64,000 nucleotides of DNA from Chitinophagaceae bacterium (GCA_018335935.1 JAGXRG010000048.1:19524-83523); one strand, 5' to 3'. Counted from the stretch's first letter, positions 28,569 to 37,780 are shown. Numbers and translations: made by a program. Notes: generated by a model from the letters alone, not told the origin.

Positions 28569-28605
28569 AAGTAAACGCTGACATAACCTATGGCAGCGTT
28601 TACTT
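28569..28605 (-). terminator. Hairpin, probable terminator of the mgtC-like unit
   Basis: AAGTAAACGCTG (28569-28580) and its exact complement (28594-28605) with a 13-base loop. On the minus strand it is followed by GCCTTTTC. It is the only strong stem after the gene at 28764, but the T run is short. Confidence 0.55.
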
Positions 28606-28670
28606 CATATTCTTTCTTAAAAGAGGAAACATTGAAATGTTTATTCTTTTTAATTAAGGAGGAAAGAAGA

Positions 28671-28739
28671 ATGCACACCTTGCTACTCAGGTTTTTTTAT
28701 AGTATTATAAATTCGTTTACCCATTTTAGATTTATTTAA
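28671..28739 (+). CDS. Possible 22-residue hydrophobic small peptide
   Basis: ATG 28671 follows AAGGAGGAAAGAAGA, a Shine-Dalgarno sequence unusually strong for this phylum. The frame runs MHTLLLRFFYSI and ends after FRFI at TAA 28737. The peptide is hydrophobic with Arg/His. It points away from the neighbouring minus-strand genes and has no visible partner. With no homologue known to me, the case rests on the ribosome-binding site alone. Confidence 0.3.
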   Translation: MHTLLLRFFYSIINSFTHFRFI

Positions 28740-28763
28740 TTTTTGATACAAACATTAAAAGCA

Positions 28764-29231
28764 TTAATCAGCTTTGTGTCCATCATCATGCTTACTTAAC
28801 ATTTTTTGCTTCCATTTCACATACCATTTCTGATGATGTAATGACAACAAAAAATACAAGGCTAAGGAACCTGCTACAGCAATGATGAACATATTTAAAC
28901 CCACTGCTACACCCACTGCTGCCGTACACCAAACTGTAGCTGCTGTGGTTAATCCATGCGAAGTGCCGGCACTACTATTGCGATAGATAATACCAGCACC
29001 CAAAAAACCGACACCTGTAACGATATTGGCAATAACTCTCGACACTGCTGTTACATCATTCACTAAATGATTTGCAACTGCAGTAAACAATGTTGCTCCA
29101 ATACAAACTGCTGCATAGGTTCTAATCCCGGCATCTCTGCCATGTGTTTCTCTGTCCAAACCAATAAATGCGCCTAACAAAAAAGAAACAATGAGTTTTG
29201 AAACGATAATTATTTCTACTCTTATATCCAT
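28764..29231 (-). CDS. MgtC/SapB-family membrane protein
   Basis: 155 residues. The family core is plain: SFLLGAFIGLDRETHGRDAG with the conserved acidic and Arg residues, IRTYAAVCIGATLF, VTGVGFLGAGII, then HGLTTAATVWCTAAVGVAVG. There are four or five membrane helices. It lacks the C-terminal ACT-like domain of Salmonella MgtC, so it is the short SapB-like form. Members are tied to Mg2+ limitation and acid survival by effects on the F-type ATP synthase. Here it is probably part of the island's stress cargo. Confidence 0.9.
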   Translation of the reverse strand: MDIRVEIIIVSKLIVSFLLGAFIGLDRETHGRDAGIRTYAAVCIGATLFTAVANHLVNDVTAVSRVIANIVTGVGFLGAGIIYRNSSAGTSHGLTTAATVWCTAAVGVAVGLNMFIIAVAGSLALYFLLSLHHQKWYVKWKQKMLSKHDDGHKAD

Positions 29232-29261
29232 TATCTGTTCTTTTAAATTGATTTGAATATT

Positions 29262-29672
29262 TTATATCTGATTAAGAGGTTCAACATTTTCTTCCTGCTT
29301 CATAATCCAGTCCATTGCTTTTTCTCTATCGGGCAAATCAAAATACATTATGCTTGCCTTTGTAAACGGTTTCATAATTGACAGCATCCACTTTTCCCAT
29401 TTTTTATTACCAACAATCGCAATTTTTTCAATATCTTCTGAATGCGTAAAATTCATTTTACCATAATTAACTTCGATTATACCGTCTTCCCAAAAACCGG
29501 TTGAATTTGAAATAAGACAATCATCCATTTCAAAATACCATCTGACTTTTTTGCCGGTATTGATAATGTTATGGATAAGGGGATGAATTTTTTCGTAATC
29601 ATTGATGCCCAATAAATCATTAGCTTCTGTTGCTATGATATTTTTTTGAGTAAAATCTAAAAGCTGCAGCAT
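29262..29672 (-). CDS. SpoIIAA-like STAS/CRAL-TRIO-fold protein
   Basis: 136 residues without signal peptide or membrane helix. The pattern TEANDLLGINDYEKIHPLIHNII, GKKVRWYFEMDD and KIAIVGNKKWEKWMLSIMKPFT, followed by YFDLPDREKAMDWI, is that of the SpoIIAA-like family (PF11964, formerly DUF3478). A lipid- or protein-binding role is usual in this fold, with no defined reaction. It is 30 bases upstream of the mgtC-like gene and probably co-transcribed with it. Confidence 0.82.
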   Translation of the reverse strand: MLQLLDFTQKNIIATEANDLLGINDYEKIHPLIHNIINTGKKVRWYFEMDDCLISNSTGFWEDGIIEVNYGKMNFTHSEDIEKIAIVGNKKWEKWMLSIMKPFTKASIMYFDLPDREKAMDWIMKQEENVEPLNQI

Positions 29673-29732
29673 AATAAAATGGTTTCTTTCATTTCTAAAT
29701 AGTTTACTCTCGTCTTCCCGATTCGTTTACGG

Positions 29733-30131
29733 TTAGTGATGTCCACCGCCGTGATGCCCTCCTCCATGGTGTCCTCCGAAAAATCCGTGGTGGCCTAAAT
29801 CAATATGGGGGGTAATTATTGGATACAAATAAGGCCGGTAAAAATTTCTGCCAGACCGCCTTCCATATTTTCTTGTTTGTGTAACAGGTTGTGCCTGCGT
29901 TTTAAAAACATCTTTTTTACCGTTAGCATAAACAATCTCCGCCACATCTGCCTTGCTTGTTACATAAACAGGCCCATCCGGGTTGTCAGATTTATAGTAT
30001 CTTATTTCATAAATACCCACTTCGGATATTCTGCCACTGATAGTTTCACCTGTTCGTAAGGTGATAATATCTTGTGCATACAGCACAGATGCTGATAACA
30101 GCATCACAACAAATGCAAGTAACTGTTTCAT
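29733..30131 (-). CDS. Exported protein with His/Gly-rich, probably metal-binding tail
   Basis: 132 residues. The signal peptide runs to about residue 19 (VLYAQ). The middle (ITLRTGETISGRISEVGIYE and onward to VYVTSKADVAEIVYANGKK) is a small beta-rich domain found in many Bacteroidota exported proteins. The last ~25 residues are HHGFFGGHHGGGHHGGGHH, suited to binding Ni, Cu or Zn. A duplicated palindromic leader (30115-30239) lies directly before and over its start. It may bind metal in the periplasm; that is inference from composition and context. Confidence 0.75.
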   Translation of the reverse strand: MKQLLAFVVMLLSASVLYAQDIITLRTGETISGRISEVGIYEIRYYKSDNPDGPVYVTSKADVAEIVYANGKKDVFKTQAQPVTQTRKYGRRSGRNFYRPYLYPIITPHIDLGHHGFFGGHHGGGHHGGGHH

Positions 30132-30239
30132 AATTTTAAGTTTTAATTGTTCAATTGTTTGTCAATTAAATGGGTTCGGAAGCCCTGTTGTCAAAGGTTT
30201 TCCATTTTAAAACGGGATAACAAAGCAGGGCTCCGACCC
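30115..30239 (-). repeat. 125-base duplicated leader with long palindrome, copy 1
   Basis: About 85% identical by eye to 31874-31997. It covers the first ~17 bases of the His-rich protein gene, its ~40-base leader and a stem of GGGTTCGGAAGCCCTG (30172-30187) with CAGGGCTCCGACCC (30226-30239), two bulges, ~38-base loop. The repeat ends 33 bases from the stop of the next upstream gene. Confidence 0.8.
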
Positions 30240-30272
30240 CATATAAATTTTACTTTTTTCTCTTTACATAGC

Positions 30273-30923
30273 TCAAGTTTTAGAATAGACAGTCTTATCA
30301 TTATAAATTATTCTGTTCATAATATCCTCTTTGCCTTTAAAGTCTATTGGCTTTAAATCAAGCTCTAATAACTGATTTATAATCTTTACAATATTTCTTT
30401 TTGTGCTGGTTACCCAAAATGTAACAGCCTCAATAAATTCAGAATTGCGCTGAAATAATAATGAGTTATAATCTATATTGCTACCATCAATTGAGTAAGA
30501 AATGTTTTTGTCATATATCCTTATTCCCAAAGTATCTTTTATTAAACGCCATAGTTTGTTATCAAAATCTTTTAATCTGACCAGGTTCAGAAATTGGCCG
30601 TTATGCTTCATAATGATATGCCCAAGTGAAGTGTCAGAATAAGCATATTTTAAAAGCCCATTTTCATTTTTCATTTGTATGTCAGCTTCTGTAATTAATA
30701 ACTGGCCATATATTAATGAATCTTTGTACTCTAATCTTCCAGTCCCTTCAATTTCGTATTGTTTACTTTGCTTTTTCTTTTTTCCGGAGTTTAATAATTG
30801 AAAAAAAGAATGCGAATTATTTCTTTGGGAGTAACTGTCTGAAGAAGTAAATAATAAAAGAACCAGTATTGAGAGCAAAATATACTGTGATGAAAACGCA
30901 CTCTTCTTAAAATGGAGCATCAT
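30273..30923 (-). CDS. Hypothetical exported protein
   Basis: 216 residues from ATG 30923; the frame runs further upstream (to 30971), but that part overlaps the previous intergenic region and lacks a sensible signal. The signal peptide holds ILLSILVLLLFTSSDSYS. The mature part (EGTGRLEYKDSLIYGQLLI and so on) alternates short strands and helices, with no cysteine and no motif I recognise. It lies 50 bases after the lipoprotein gene at 30976 and is probably in the same unit. Both genes are enclosed by the two copies of the duplicated leader. Function unknown. Confidence 0.6.
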   Translation of the reverse strand: MMLHFKKSAFSSQYILLSILVLLLFTSSDSYSQRNNSHSFFQLLNSGKKKKQSKQYEIEGTGRLEYKDSLIYGQLLITEADIQMKNENGLLKYAYSDTSLGHIIMKHNGQFLNLVRLKDFDNKLWRLIKDTLGIRIYDKNISYSIDGSNIDYNSLLFQRNSEFIEAVTFWVTSTKRNIVKIINQLLELDLKPIDFKGKEDIMNRIIYNDKTVYSKT

Positions 30924-30975
30924 AATCTTAAATTTTAAATGGGTTATACATTTCAAAGGATAACCCGTCAATTAA

Positions 30976-31797
30976 TTAATCATCCACAAGAGTAGCGGCA
31001 CCGGAGCTTGCGCCTGCTGCACCGGCAACAACACCTGCTATAGTACCTATTACAGTAGGCCCAGTTGTTATTCCACCTGCTATTCCACCTGCTACGTCAG
31101 AAATTCCAATAATAAGCCATTGCCACCATTTTCTTTTTTGGGAGGAAACACTTTCTCCGCCATTCAGCTTACTTTGAAAAGTATTGTTCCAATAAAAAAG
31201 GGAGTGCCGTGCAACAGACGTAACTCTTAATATTTCATCTTCTTCACTTTGAGATAGATTTAAATCATTAGGAACCTTATTCTCCAATTCAACTATTTTT
31301 GATTTTATAAAACAATAGCTGAAAGAATTGTCATCAGTGGTATCTTTCATTATAGAGATTAAGTTTTTCAAGTAGGTTTTTACATTTTTTGAATAACGGC
31401 TACTATCTATAGTATTATTAAAATATGTAGCAGTGTCCGATAATAGCTTTTCTACAGATGAGACTGAAAATAATTTGGAAGAAATATCCGGTACTCGTCC
31501 ACTGAAAGTAATTTTAATAAATTGGTTGGAGTAGCCTACATAATTTGTTATGGTTTTTGGCTGACCTACAGCTTCCTGTATTACATATTCTAATGCCTGA
31601 TTATGATAAATTCCAACAGAATCCCAATTGTTTTCAGGATTACCAGGCTCATTGCATTCGGTTCCTTCCCGAACTAAAAATGTACTTGTCGAATTTTCTG
31701 AGACCGCCTTTTCTTTAGTTTTCATGTTTTGTTTTGTACAAGAAAACAAAATGATTGCTGATGTTGCCAAAAGGAATAGGCTTTTTTTCTTTTGCAT
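30976..31797 (-). CDS. Hypothetical lipoprotein with glycine-zipper C-terminus
   Basis: 273 residues. The lipobox IILFSC gives a lipid-modified Cys near residue 20. The middle is helical and charged, without a known motif. The last ~40 residues, DVAGGIAGGITTGPTVIGTI followed by more Gly/Ala, form a glycine-zipper-like hydrophobic segment that may insert in or pack on a membrane. A bacteriocin-like or pore-forming tail is conceivable but not supported further. The second copy of the palindromic leader ends ~75 bases upstream. Confidence 0.65.
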   Translation of the reverse strand: MQKKKSLFLLATSAIILFSCTKQNMKTKEKAVSENSTSTFLVREGTECNEPGNPENNWDSVGIYHNQALEYVIQEAVGQPKTITNYVGYSNQFIKITFSGRVPDISSKLFSVSSVEKLLSDTATYFNNTIDSSRYSKNVKTYLKNLISIMKDTTDDNSFSYCFIKSKIVELENKVPNDLNLSQSEEDEILRVTSVARHSLFYWNNTFQSKLNGGESVSSQKRKWWQWLIIGISDVAGGIAGGITTGPTVIGTIAGVVAGAAGASSGAATLVDD

Positions 31798-31873
31798 AGT
31801 TTTATATTTTAATGTTAAAAAGAATGATAATGAATTGAATCATCTGTAAACTCAATTTTTAAAATGATAAAAA

Positions 31874-31997
31874 GCAAATAACTGTTTCATAATTTTAAGT
31901 TTTAATTGTTTAATTGTTTGTCAATCAAATGGGTTCGGAAGCCCTGTTATGAACGGTTTTTCATTTAAAACGGAACAACAAAGCAGGGCTCCGACCC
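31874..31997 (-). repeat. 125-base duplicated leader with long palindrome, copy 2
   Basis: Partner of 30115-30239. The stem arms are 31931-31946 and 31984-31997. It carries an orphan start (ATGAAACAGTTA, then MKQLFAFYHFKN and a stop) that copies the beginning of the His-rich protein gene. It begins 10 bases after the CusB stop, so it could also act as a 3' hairpin of that gene. Confidence 0.8.
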
Positions 31998-32007
31998 ATG
32001 TAAGTAT

Positions 32008-33222
32008 TTATTCTTCTTCCTCCACATTATTCATTTTCGATAATAAATCATAAGCCCCGTTAATAACTACCTTACTGTTTCTATCAAAACCTTCCGGTAA
32101 AATAACTTCCGTGTATCCATTTTCTGAAACACCGGTTGTTACTTCAATTCTTTTAAAAGCGATATGTTTTTTAAGCGATTCTTCTTTTTTTGTATCTGCT
32201 GATATTTTTTCATCATTTTTTTCATCATTGGCAATAAAAATGTATGACTTACCGGCGGATTGAACAATCGCTTTATCAGGCAGCGCAGTAGTAGTAGCAA
32301 CACCGGTTTCTACAATTCCTTTCAGGTACATGCCGGGTAATAAGTTTTTATCTTCCTGCAAAAGATGCCCATGCACCCGAACTGTTCTTTCAGCACTAAT
32401 TTCCCTGCCAATTAAATGCACTTCTGCAAATCGTTCTTTTGTTTCATTATTTAATACAAAGCGGATTTTTTGTCCAATTTTTAATTTTGGAACATCCTTT
32501 TCAAAAATGGTAAGCTCAGCATGTAGGTGACGTGTATCTACTATTTCGAATAGCTCCTGGTTAGGATTTACAAACTTTCCTATGTTCACCAATACCTTAG
32601 TAACAAAACCTGAAATAGGAGCATAAATATTTGCTTTGCCGGAAATATTAGCCGGGTTAATCTTATCGGGATTTATATTAATTAGCTGGAGTTTTGAGCG
32701 TAATCCCTGAACTCTTGCCATCATACTATTGTAGTCACTACTCGCTTTTTGAACCGTTTTTTTTGCATTTACATTTTCTTTTGCCAATTCCTGCTGACGG
32801 TCCAATTCTTCTTTGAGGTAAACCAATTGACTTTTATAGTCCAGATAATCTTGCTGCAACTGTATAAATTCGGGATTTTCCAAAACAGCAATTACTTCAC
32901 CTTTTGCTACCGGCATACCTTGCAACAGTTCAGTATTTTTTAAGGTGCCTCCATATGGAGAAGAAATCGTTATCAGTTGTTGGGGAGGAACATCTAATAC
33001 TCCAGCTGCACGGATGATGCTGCTGAGGTTTTTTTCTTCAATTGCACCATACTGCAGATCCACTGTTTTAAACTGTTCTTCTGTTAAATCCACTGAATTT
33101 GCATCATCTGTTTTTGCTTCTTCAGTTGTTGTTGCTTCTGCATTGCCTTTTGACGAACAGGCAGAAAATAATATGCCTGAAAGGAAAAGAATAATTAGTG
33201 AGCCAAATAATTTCTGTTTCAT
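32008..33222 (-). CDS. RND efflux periplasmic adaptor (CusB/CzcB family)
   Basis: 404 residues, lipoprotein (LSGILFSAC). Order: a beta-barrel and lipoyl half (VPPQQLITISSPYGGTLKNT, LLQGMPVAKGEVIAVLENPE), a helical hairpin (~120-190: YLDYKSQLVYLKEELDRQQE), the second lipoyl half (NIYAPISGFVTKVLVNIGKF), a beta-barrel and a membrane-proximal domain with GVSENGYTEVILPEG. It links the inner-membrane pump with the outer-membrane channel. It starts 26 bases after the fused CusA-CusC gene, so the two genes encode a full tripartite metal exporter. The substrate is probably a divalent cation or Cu/Ag. Confidence 0.92.
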   Translation of the reverse strand: MKQKLFGSLIILFLSGILFSACSSKGNAEATTTEEAKTDDANSVDLTEEQFKTVDLQYGAIEEKNLSSIIRAAGVLDVPPQQLITISSPYGGTLKNTELLQGMPVAKGEVIAVLENPEFIQLQQDYLDYKSQLVYLKEELDRQQELAKENVNAKKTVQKASSDYNSMMARVQGLRSKLQLININPDKINPANISGKANIYAPISGFVTKVLVNIGKFVNPNQELFEIVDTRHLHAELTIFEKDVPKLKIGQKIRFVLNNETKERFAEVHLIGREISAERTVRVHGHLLQEDKNLLPGMYLKGIVETGVATTTALPDKAIVQSAGKSYIFIANDEKNDEKISADTKKEESLKKHIAFKRIEVTTGVSENGYTEVILPEGFDRNSKVVINGAYDLLSKMNNVEEEE

Positions 33223-33248
33223 AATAAGTTATTTAATTATTTTTTTTA

Positions 33249-36200
33249 TTAATTGATGCCAGCAATAAATTCAATGGCAATTACTGTTTGATTATACTGG
33301 TTTAGTAATTTGGTATATTCCTGTTTTACTACAACTGCATTATTGAGTGATTGTGTTAACTCATAGTAACCAATTTCACCGGCAGTAAATGCTTTCTGTG
33401 CCTGGCTTATAATTCTATCAGCCTGAGGCAAAGCAGTAATTCTGTAATAATTAATTTGAACTCGTTGCTTTTGCAGTTCACCAAACAACCTGGTTAATTC
33501 AGCTTGCAGATTATAATGATAATTAGTAAGTTCAGCTTCTCTTAGCGAACGGTTAATTTCAGCTGCTTTTACTTTTTCTTTTTGTGCTTTGGCGAATATG
33601 GGAATGCTGATGCCTAAGTTAACACCCTGGAAACGATGACCTGCACCATAGTATTTATCCTGGCCGTTTACTGTTTGATATCCAACAAGGGATTGATTAA
33701 AGTAGCCTACATTGAAATCTGGTTTCAGTTTTGCTTTTTCGACACCCTTTTCTTTATCCGCAATATCAATTTGCTGCCTGATGAAAGCCAAAGTTGGGTT
33801 TGCGAAAACGGCTTGATCATCGAAATTTACTTGTATCGTTTTTTCAACGAGAGAAGTATCGGCAATTGCTGTAAAAGTAGAATCAGCAGTAAACACCTTC
33901 AAACGATTCAACTCAATACGGTAATCTTCTTCGGCACTTTTAATTTGAGCATTTATTTCGTTTACCCTGCTTTCGGCATTGTAGTTTTCCAATGCATTTG
34001 TTTCTCCGGTTTTGTAACGCAATGAAGCAGCTTTCAATACATTTTCATAAATAGCCAGAAGCTCTTTCAGTAATCTTATTTCCTCACTCCAAAAGCTTAA
34101 CTGGTAATAAGAAGTTTTTGTATTGGCAGCCAACTCACTTTGAAAAACATTCAGCCTTAATTGGCTGCTTTTGATATTTGATTCTGAGAGCCTGATCAGG
34201 CTTTTGAAATAAGCAGGATTGGGTATGCTTTGATTAATCGTAAAATTATTATCGTAAGTAATACGGCTGTTGTATTGACCGTACGTAAGTCCGATATTTG
34301 TTTTACCATAATCCTTCACTGTTCTTTTTAACTGTTGCTGGTAGCCAATATCGAGTGACCCAACTTTTACCATTGGATTATTCTTAATGGCGGAACTTAC
34401 TGCCTCATTGAGGTTAATAACAGGATTTGTTTGGGCACTTACCGAGTAAGATAAAGAGCTCACTAAAAAGGCTAATAACATCATCGGTTTAGCAGCAGAA
34501 GATTTACCAGGTTTACGTTTTATTTTTTCAAACCAGGTATATAAGATCGGTAACACTATCAATGTTAGAAATGTAGCTGTTATCAAGCCCCCTATTACTA
34601 CTGTTGCCAAAGGTTTTTGAACTTCTGCACCGGAGCCAGTTGATAAAGCCATAGGCAAAAAACCTAATGAAGCTACGGCTGCAGTCATCAAAACAGGCCT
34701 TAACCTGACCGAAGTACCTTTTAATATAATTGCTTTTATATCCGTCATACCTTCTTTTTTTAACCGGTTAAATTCACTGATTAATACAATACCATTTAGT
34801 ACAGCCACACCAAACAGTGCAATAAAACCAACACCTGCTGAAATACTAAAAGGCATACCACGAAGCCATAAAGCAAATACACCACCAATGGCACTCATAG
34901 GAATCGCTGTAAAAATGAGTAAGGAATATTTGATGGAACCGAAAGTGAAATAGAGTAATAAAAGGATTAATGCTAATGCCACAGGTACAGCAACAGATAA
35001 TCTTTTGTTGGCTTCTTCCAGGTTTTTAAACTGGCCTCCATATGTAATAAAATAGCCAGGGCGCATTTTTACCTCTTTGTCAATTTTCCCCTGCATCTCT
35101 TTTACTACAGAAGAAATATCTCTGCCCCTGGTATTAAAGCCTACAATAATTCTTCGCTTTGCATCTTCTCTCTGTATCTGGTTGGGGCCTAATTGAAAGC
35201 TAACATCGGCCACCTGCTCTAAAGGAATCTGGTTACCGTCTGAAGCAACTACAAACAATCCTTTTACATCGTCAATACTTTGGCGCCCGGTTTTTTCCAG
35301 CCTCACTACCATATCAAATCTTTTTTCGCCTTCATACACTATACCTGCTGATTCACCTGCAAATGCCGTACTGATGGTGCGGTTCACATCTTCTACGTTT
35401 AAGCCAAATTGGGCAATCTTATCTCTATTTAATTTAATTACAATTTGAGGTAATCCGGTAATCTGTTCTACATATAAATCTTCTGCTCCTTTAACAGTTG
35501 GAACAATTACTCCAATTTGTTTAGCGAGGTCAGCCAACACATCCAAATCTTCACCAAAAATTTTGATACCTACATCCTGTCGGACACCCGAAATCAATTC
35601 ATTAAATCGTAACTGAATGGGTTGAGAAAGCCCATAGGTAATTCCTGGTATTTTCTCTAACTCCTTCTGCATCATTTCAGATAGTTCTTCCCGACTGTGT
35701 GCACTTGTCCATTCCTTTTTATCTTTTAAAAGAATCGTGATATCACATGCTTCTATTGGCATAGGATCAGTAGGTATTTCAGATGCACCAATTTTACCAA
35801 TGACTTCCGTTACTTCAGGAAATTTTTTCATCAGCATATCGGAAGCTTGTGTTATTTTTTCAATAGTCTGGCTCAATGAGCTACCTACCATTAATCTTGT
35901 TTCCACAGCAAAATCTCCTTCTTCCAAAGTGGGGATAAACTCTCCACCCAAGGTTTTAAAAACTAATAAACTGATAACGAATAAACCCACGGCTATACTT
36001 ACTACCAACAATTTCATTTTTAATGCTCCACGTATAAGTGGCGTATAAAGTCTTTGAAGGAACTTCATCATTTTGTCAGAAAAATTTTCTTTATGACTTA
36101 CCTTTTTATTAAGCACCAATGCACTCATCATGGGCACATAAGTAAGAGAGAGTAAAAAAGCGCCAAGGATGGCGAAGGAAACTGTTTGTGCCATTGGGCC

Positions 36201-37619
36201 AAACATTTTTCCCTCAATACCTACCAGTGCCAGTATGGGGAGATATACAATTAATATTATAATTTGACCAAAAGCGGCAGAGTTCATCATTTTGCCAGCC
36301 GATTTATAAACTTCATCATCTAACTGGTCCTGAGTCATTCTTCCAGGCTTACGGAGGCCTAATTGATGCATGGTAGCTTCCACAATAATCACTGCTCCAT
36401 CTACAATCAATCCAAAATCAATAGCTCCCAAGCTCATCAGGTTACCCGATACACCAAACACTTTCATAAGTGATATTGCAAAAAGCATGGCCAAAGGAAT
36501 AACCGAAGCCACTATTAAGCCCGACCTGATATTACCAAGAAAAACTACAAGAACAAATATTACAATCAATGCTCCTTCAATCAGGTTAGTTTTTACTGTT
36601 CCAATTGCTCTTCCTACTAATGCACTTCTGTCAAGAAAAGGTTCAATTACGACTCCCTCAGGCAGACTCTTTTGGATTTGTGCTATTTTATCTTTTACAC
36701 TATTTATTACTACACTTGCATTGGCGCCTTTTAGCATTAATACTATACCGCCCACAACTTCACCTTCGGCATTACGTGTAAGTGCACCATATTGAGTAGC
36801 ATGACCTAACTGTACAGAAGCAATATCTCTAACTAAAACGGGAACACCGTTTGTGGTTCTGGTTACCACAATTTTTTCAATGTCATTGATTGTTTTAATG
36901 AGGCCTTCACTGCGTATAAAGTAAGCGTTGGGCTTTTTATCTATATAGGCACCTCCGGTATTTTGATTGTTTTTTTCCAGTGCATTAAAAATGTCTTTAA
37001 TAGAGAGATTGTAACTTCTTAACTTATCAGTATTAATGGCTATTTCATATTGCTTTAACAGGCCACCAAAACTGCTTACATCTGCAATGCCGGGTGTGCC
37101 TAATAATTGTCGTCGCACAATCCAGTCCTGCAGTGTTCGCAGAGACATGGCATCATATTTATCTTCATATCCTTTTTTGGCGTGTAAAACGTATTGATAA
37201 ATTTCACCTAATCCCGTTGAAATGGGTGCCATTTCAGGATTGCCAATGTTATCAGGTATTTGGTTCCTGGCTTCTACCAGCCGCTCTCCAACCTGTTGAC
37301 GTGCCCAATATATATCGGCATCGTCGTGAAAAACGACCGTGACAACCGATAAACCAAAACGGGATATAGACCGAATTTCCTGGACTTCCGGAATAGTAGC
37401 CATTGTTTGCTCTACCGGAAAAGAAATCAGTTGCTCAACTTCCTGAGCAGCCAGTGAGGGGCTTAGCGTAATAATCTGTACCTGGTTATTGGTAATGTCC
37501 GGAACCGCATCAATAGGCAATTTATTAGCAGAATAAACGCCCCAGATAATCAGGGCAAGGGTAAACAAACCTATTACCAGTTTATTTTTTATGGAGAATT
37601 GAATGATTTTATTAAGCAT
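33249..37619 (-). CDS. Heavy-metal RND pump fused to TolC-type outer-membrane factor (CusA-CusC fusion)
   Basis: 1456 residues. Residues 1-~1035 are a complete HME-type RND pump: KLPIDAVPDITNNQVQIIT, DDADIYWARQQV, GAIDFGLIVDGAVIIVEA with the membrane Asp used for proton relay, GGEFIPTLEEGDFAVETR and AGVGFIALFGVAVLNGIVLI. After a basic linker a hydrophobic stretch (MMLLAFLVSSLSYSVSAQ) looks like a retained signal peptide. Then comes an OEP/TolC domain (~1060-1456) with two repeated helical hairpins. The fusion would need cleavage or an extra membrane crossing to place the channel in the outer membrane. Similar long pumps occur in Bacteroidota. Confidence 0.92.
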   Translation of the reverse strand: MLNKIIQFSIKNKLVIGLFTLALIIWGVYSANKLPIDAVPDITNNQVQIITLSPSLAAQEVEQLISFPVEQTMATIPEVQEIRSISRFGLSVVTVVFHDDADIYWARQQVGERLVEARNQIPDNIGNPEMAPISTGLGEIYQYVLHAKKGYEDKYDAMSLRTLQDWIVRRQLLGTPGIADVSSFGGLLKQYEIAINTDKLRSYNLSIKDIFNALEKNNQNTGGAYIDKKPNAYFIRSEGLIKTINDIEKIVVTRTTNGVPVLVRDIASVQLGHATQYGALTRNAEGEVVGGIVLMLKGANASVVINSVKDKIAQIQKSLPEGVVIEPFLDRSALVGRAIGTVKTNLIEGALIVIFVLVVFLGNIRSGLIVASVIPLAMLFAISLMKVFGVSGNLMSLGAIDFGLIVDGAVIIVEATMHQLGLRKPGRMTQDQLDDEVYKSAGKMMNSAAFGQIIILIVYLPILALVGIEGKMFGPMAQTVSFAILGAFLLSLTYVPMMSALVLNKKVSHKENFSDKMMKFLQRLYTPLIRGALKMKLLVVSIAVGLFVISLLVFKTLGGEFIPTLEEGDFAVETRLMVGSSLSQTIEKITQASDMLMKKFPEVTEVIGKIGASEIPTDPMPIEACDITILLKDKKEWTSAHSREELSEMMQKELEKIPGITYGLSQPIQLRFNELISGVRQDVGIKIFGEDLDVLADLAKQIGVIVPTVKGAEDLYVEQITGLPQIVIKLNRDKIAQFGLNVEDVNRTISTAFAGESAGIVYEGEKRFDMVVRLEKTGRQSIDDVKGLFVVASDGNQIPLEQVADVSFQLGPNQIQREDAKRRIIVGFNTRGRDISSVVKEMQGKIDKEVKMRPGYFITYGGQFKNLEEANKRLSVAVPVALALILLLLYFTFGSIKYSLLIFTAIPMSAIGGVFALWLRGMPFSISAGVGFIALFGVAVLNGIVLISEFNRLKKEGMTDIKAIILKGTSVRLRPVLMTAAVASLGFLPMALSTGSGAEVQKPLATVVIGGLITATFLTLIVLPILYTWFEKIKRKPGKSSAAKPMMLLAFLVSSLSYSVSAQTNPVINLNEAVSSAIKNNPMVKVGSLDIGYQQQLKRTVKDYGKTNIGLTYGQYNSRITYDNNFTINQSIPNPAYFKSLIRLSESNIKSSQLRLNVFQSELAANTKTSYYQLSFWSEEIRLLKELLAIYENVLKAASLRYKTGETNALENYNAESRVNEINAQIKSAEEDYRIELNRLKVFTADSTFTAIADTSLVEKTIQVNFDDQAVFANPTLAFIRQQIDIADKEKGVEKAKLKPDFNVGYFNQSLVGYQTVNGQDKYYGAGHRFQGVNLGISIPIFAKAQKEKVKAAEINRSLREAELTNYHYNLQAELTRLFGELQKQRVQINYYRITALPQADRIISQAQKAFTAGEIGYYELTQSLNNAVVVKQEYTKLLNQYNQTVIAIEFIAGIN

Positions 37620-37636
37620 ATTTTAATTCTGTTTAA

Positions 37637-37780
37637 TTATACATGATACCTGAAGAAATGAATTGTCCTTTGGATAATAGCAGCGACAAGTATTGCACAT
37701 GCTAATGCTATGAGAATGAATTTAATTATTCTTATAGCCAAAGGTTTTTTACCTTTTTTGGGCTTTTTTTTAACTGACAT
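37637..37780 (-). CDS. Small single-pass membrane protein (47 residues)
   Basis: ATG 37780 to TAA 37637. The N-terminus is very basic (MSVKKKPKKGKKPLAIR), followed by a ~20-residue membrane helix (FILIALACAILVAAII) and a short His/Arg tail (RTIHFFRYHV). It stands 18 bases before the CusA-CusC start, on the same strand. The layout is the same as in the 48-residue frame at 38346. The match in plan suggests real small proteins, possibly accessory to the pump. I know no named family. Confidence 0.6.
   Translation of the reverse strand: MSVKKKPKKGKKPLAIRIIKFILIALACAILVAAIIQRTIHFFRYHV

Larger units (their letters stand above)
28431..28763. other. 333-base gap between methyltransferase and mgtC-like genes
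   Basis: AT-rich. It contains the upstream region of the methyltransferase pair, a 12-bp hairpin (28569-28605) and a 22-codon frame with a strong Shine-Dalgarno sequence on the plus strand (28671-28739). Nothing else was recognised. Confidence 0.6.
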
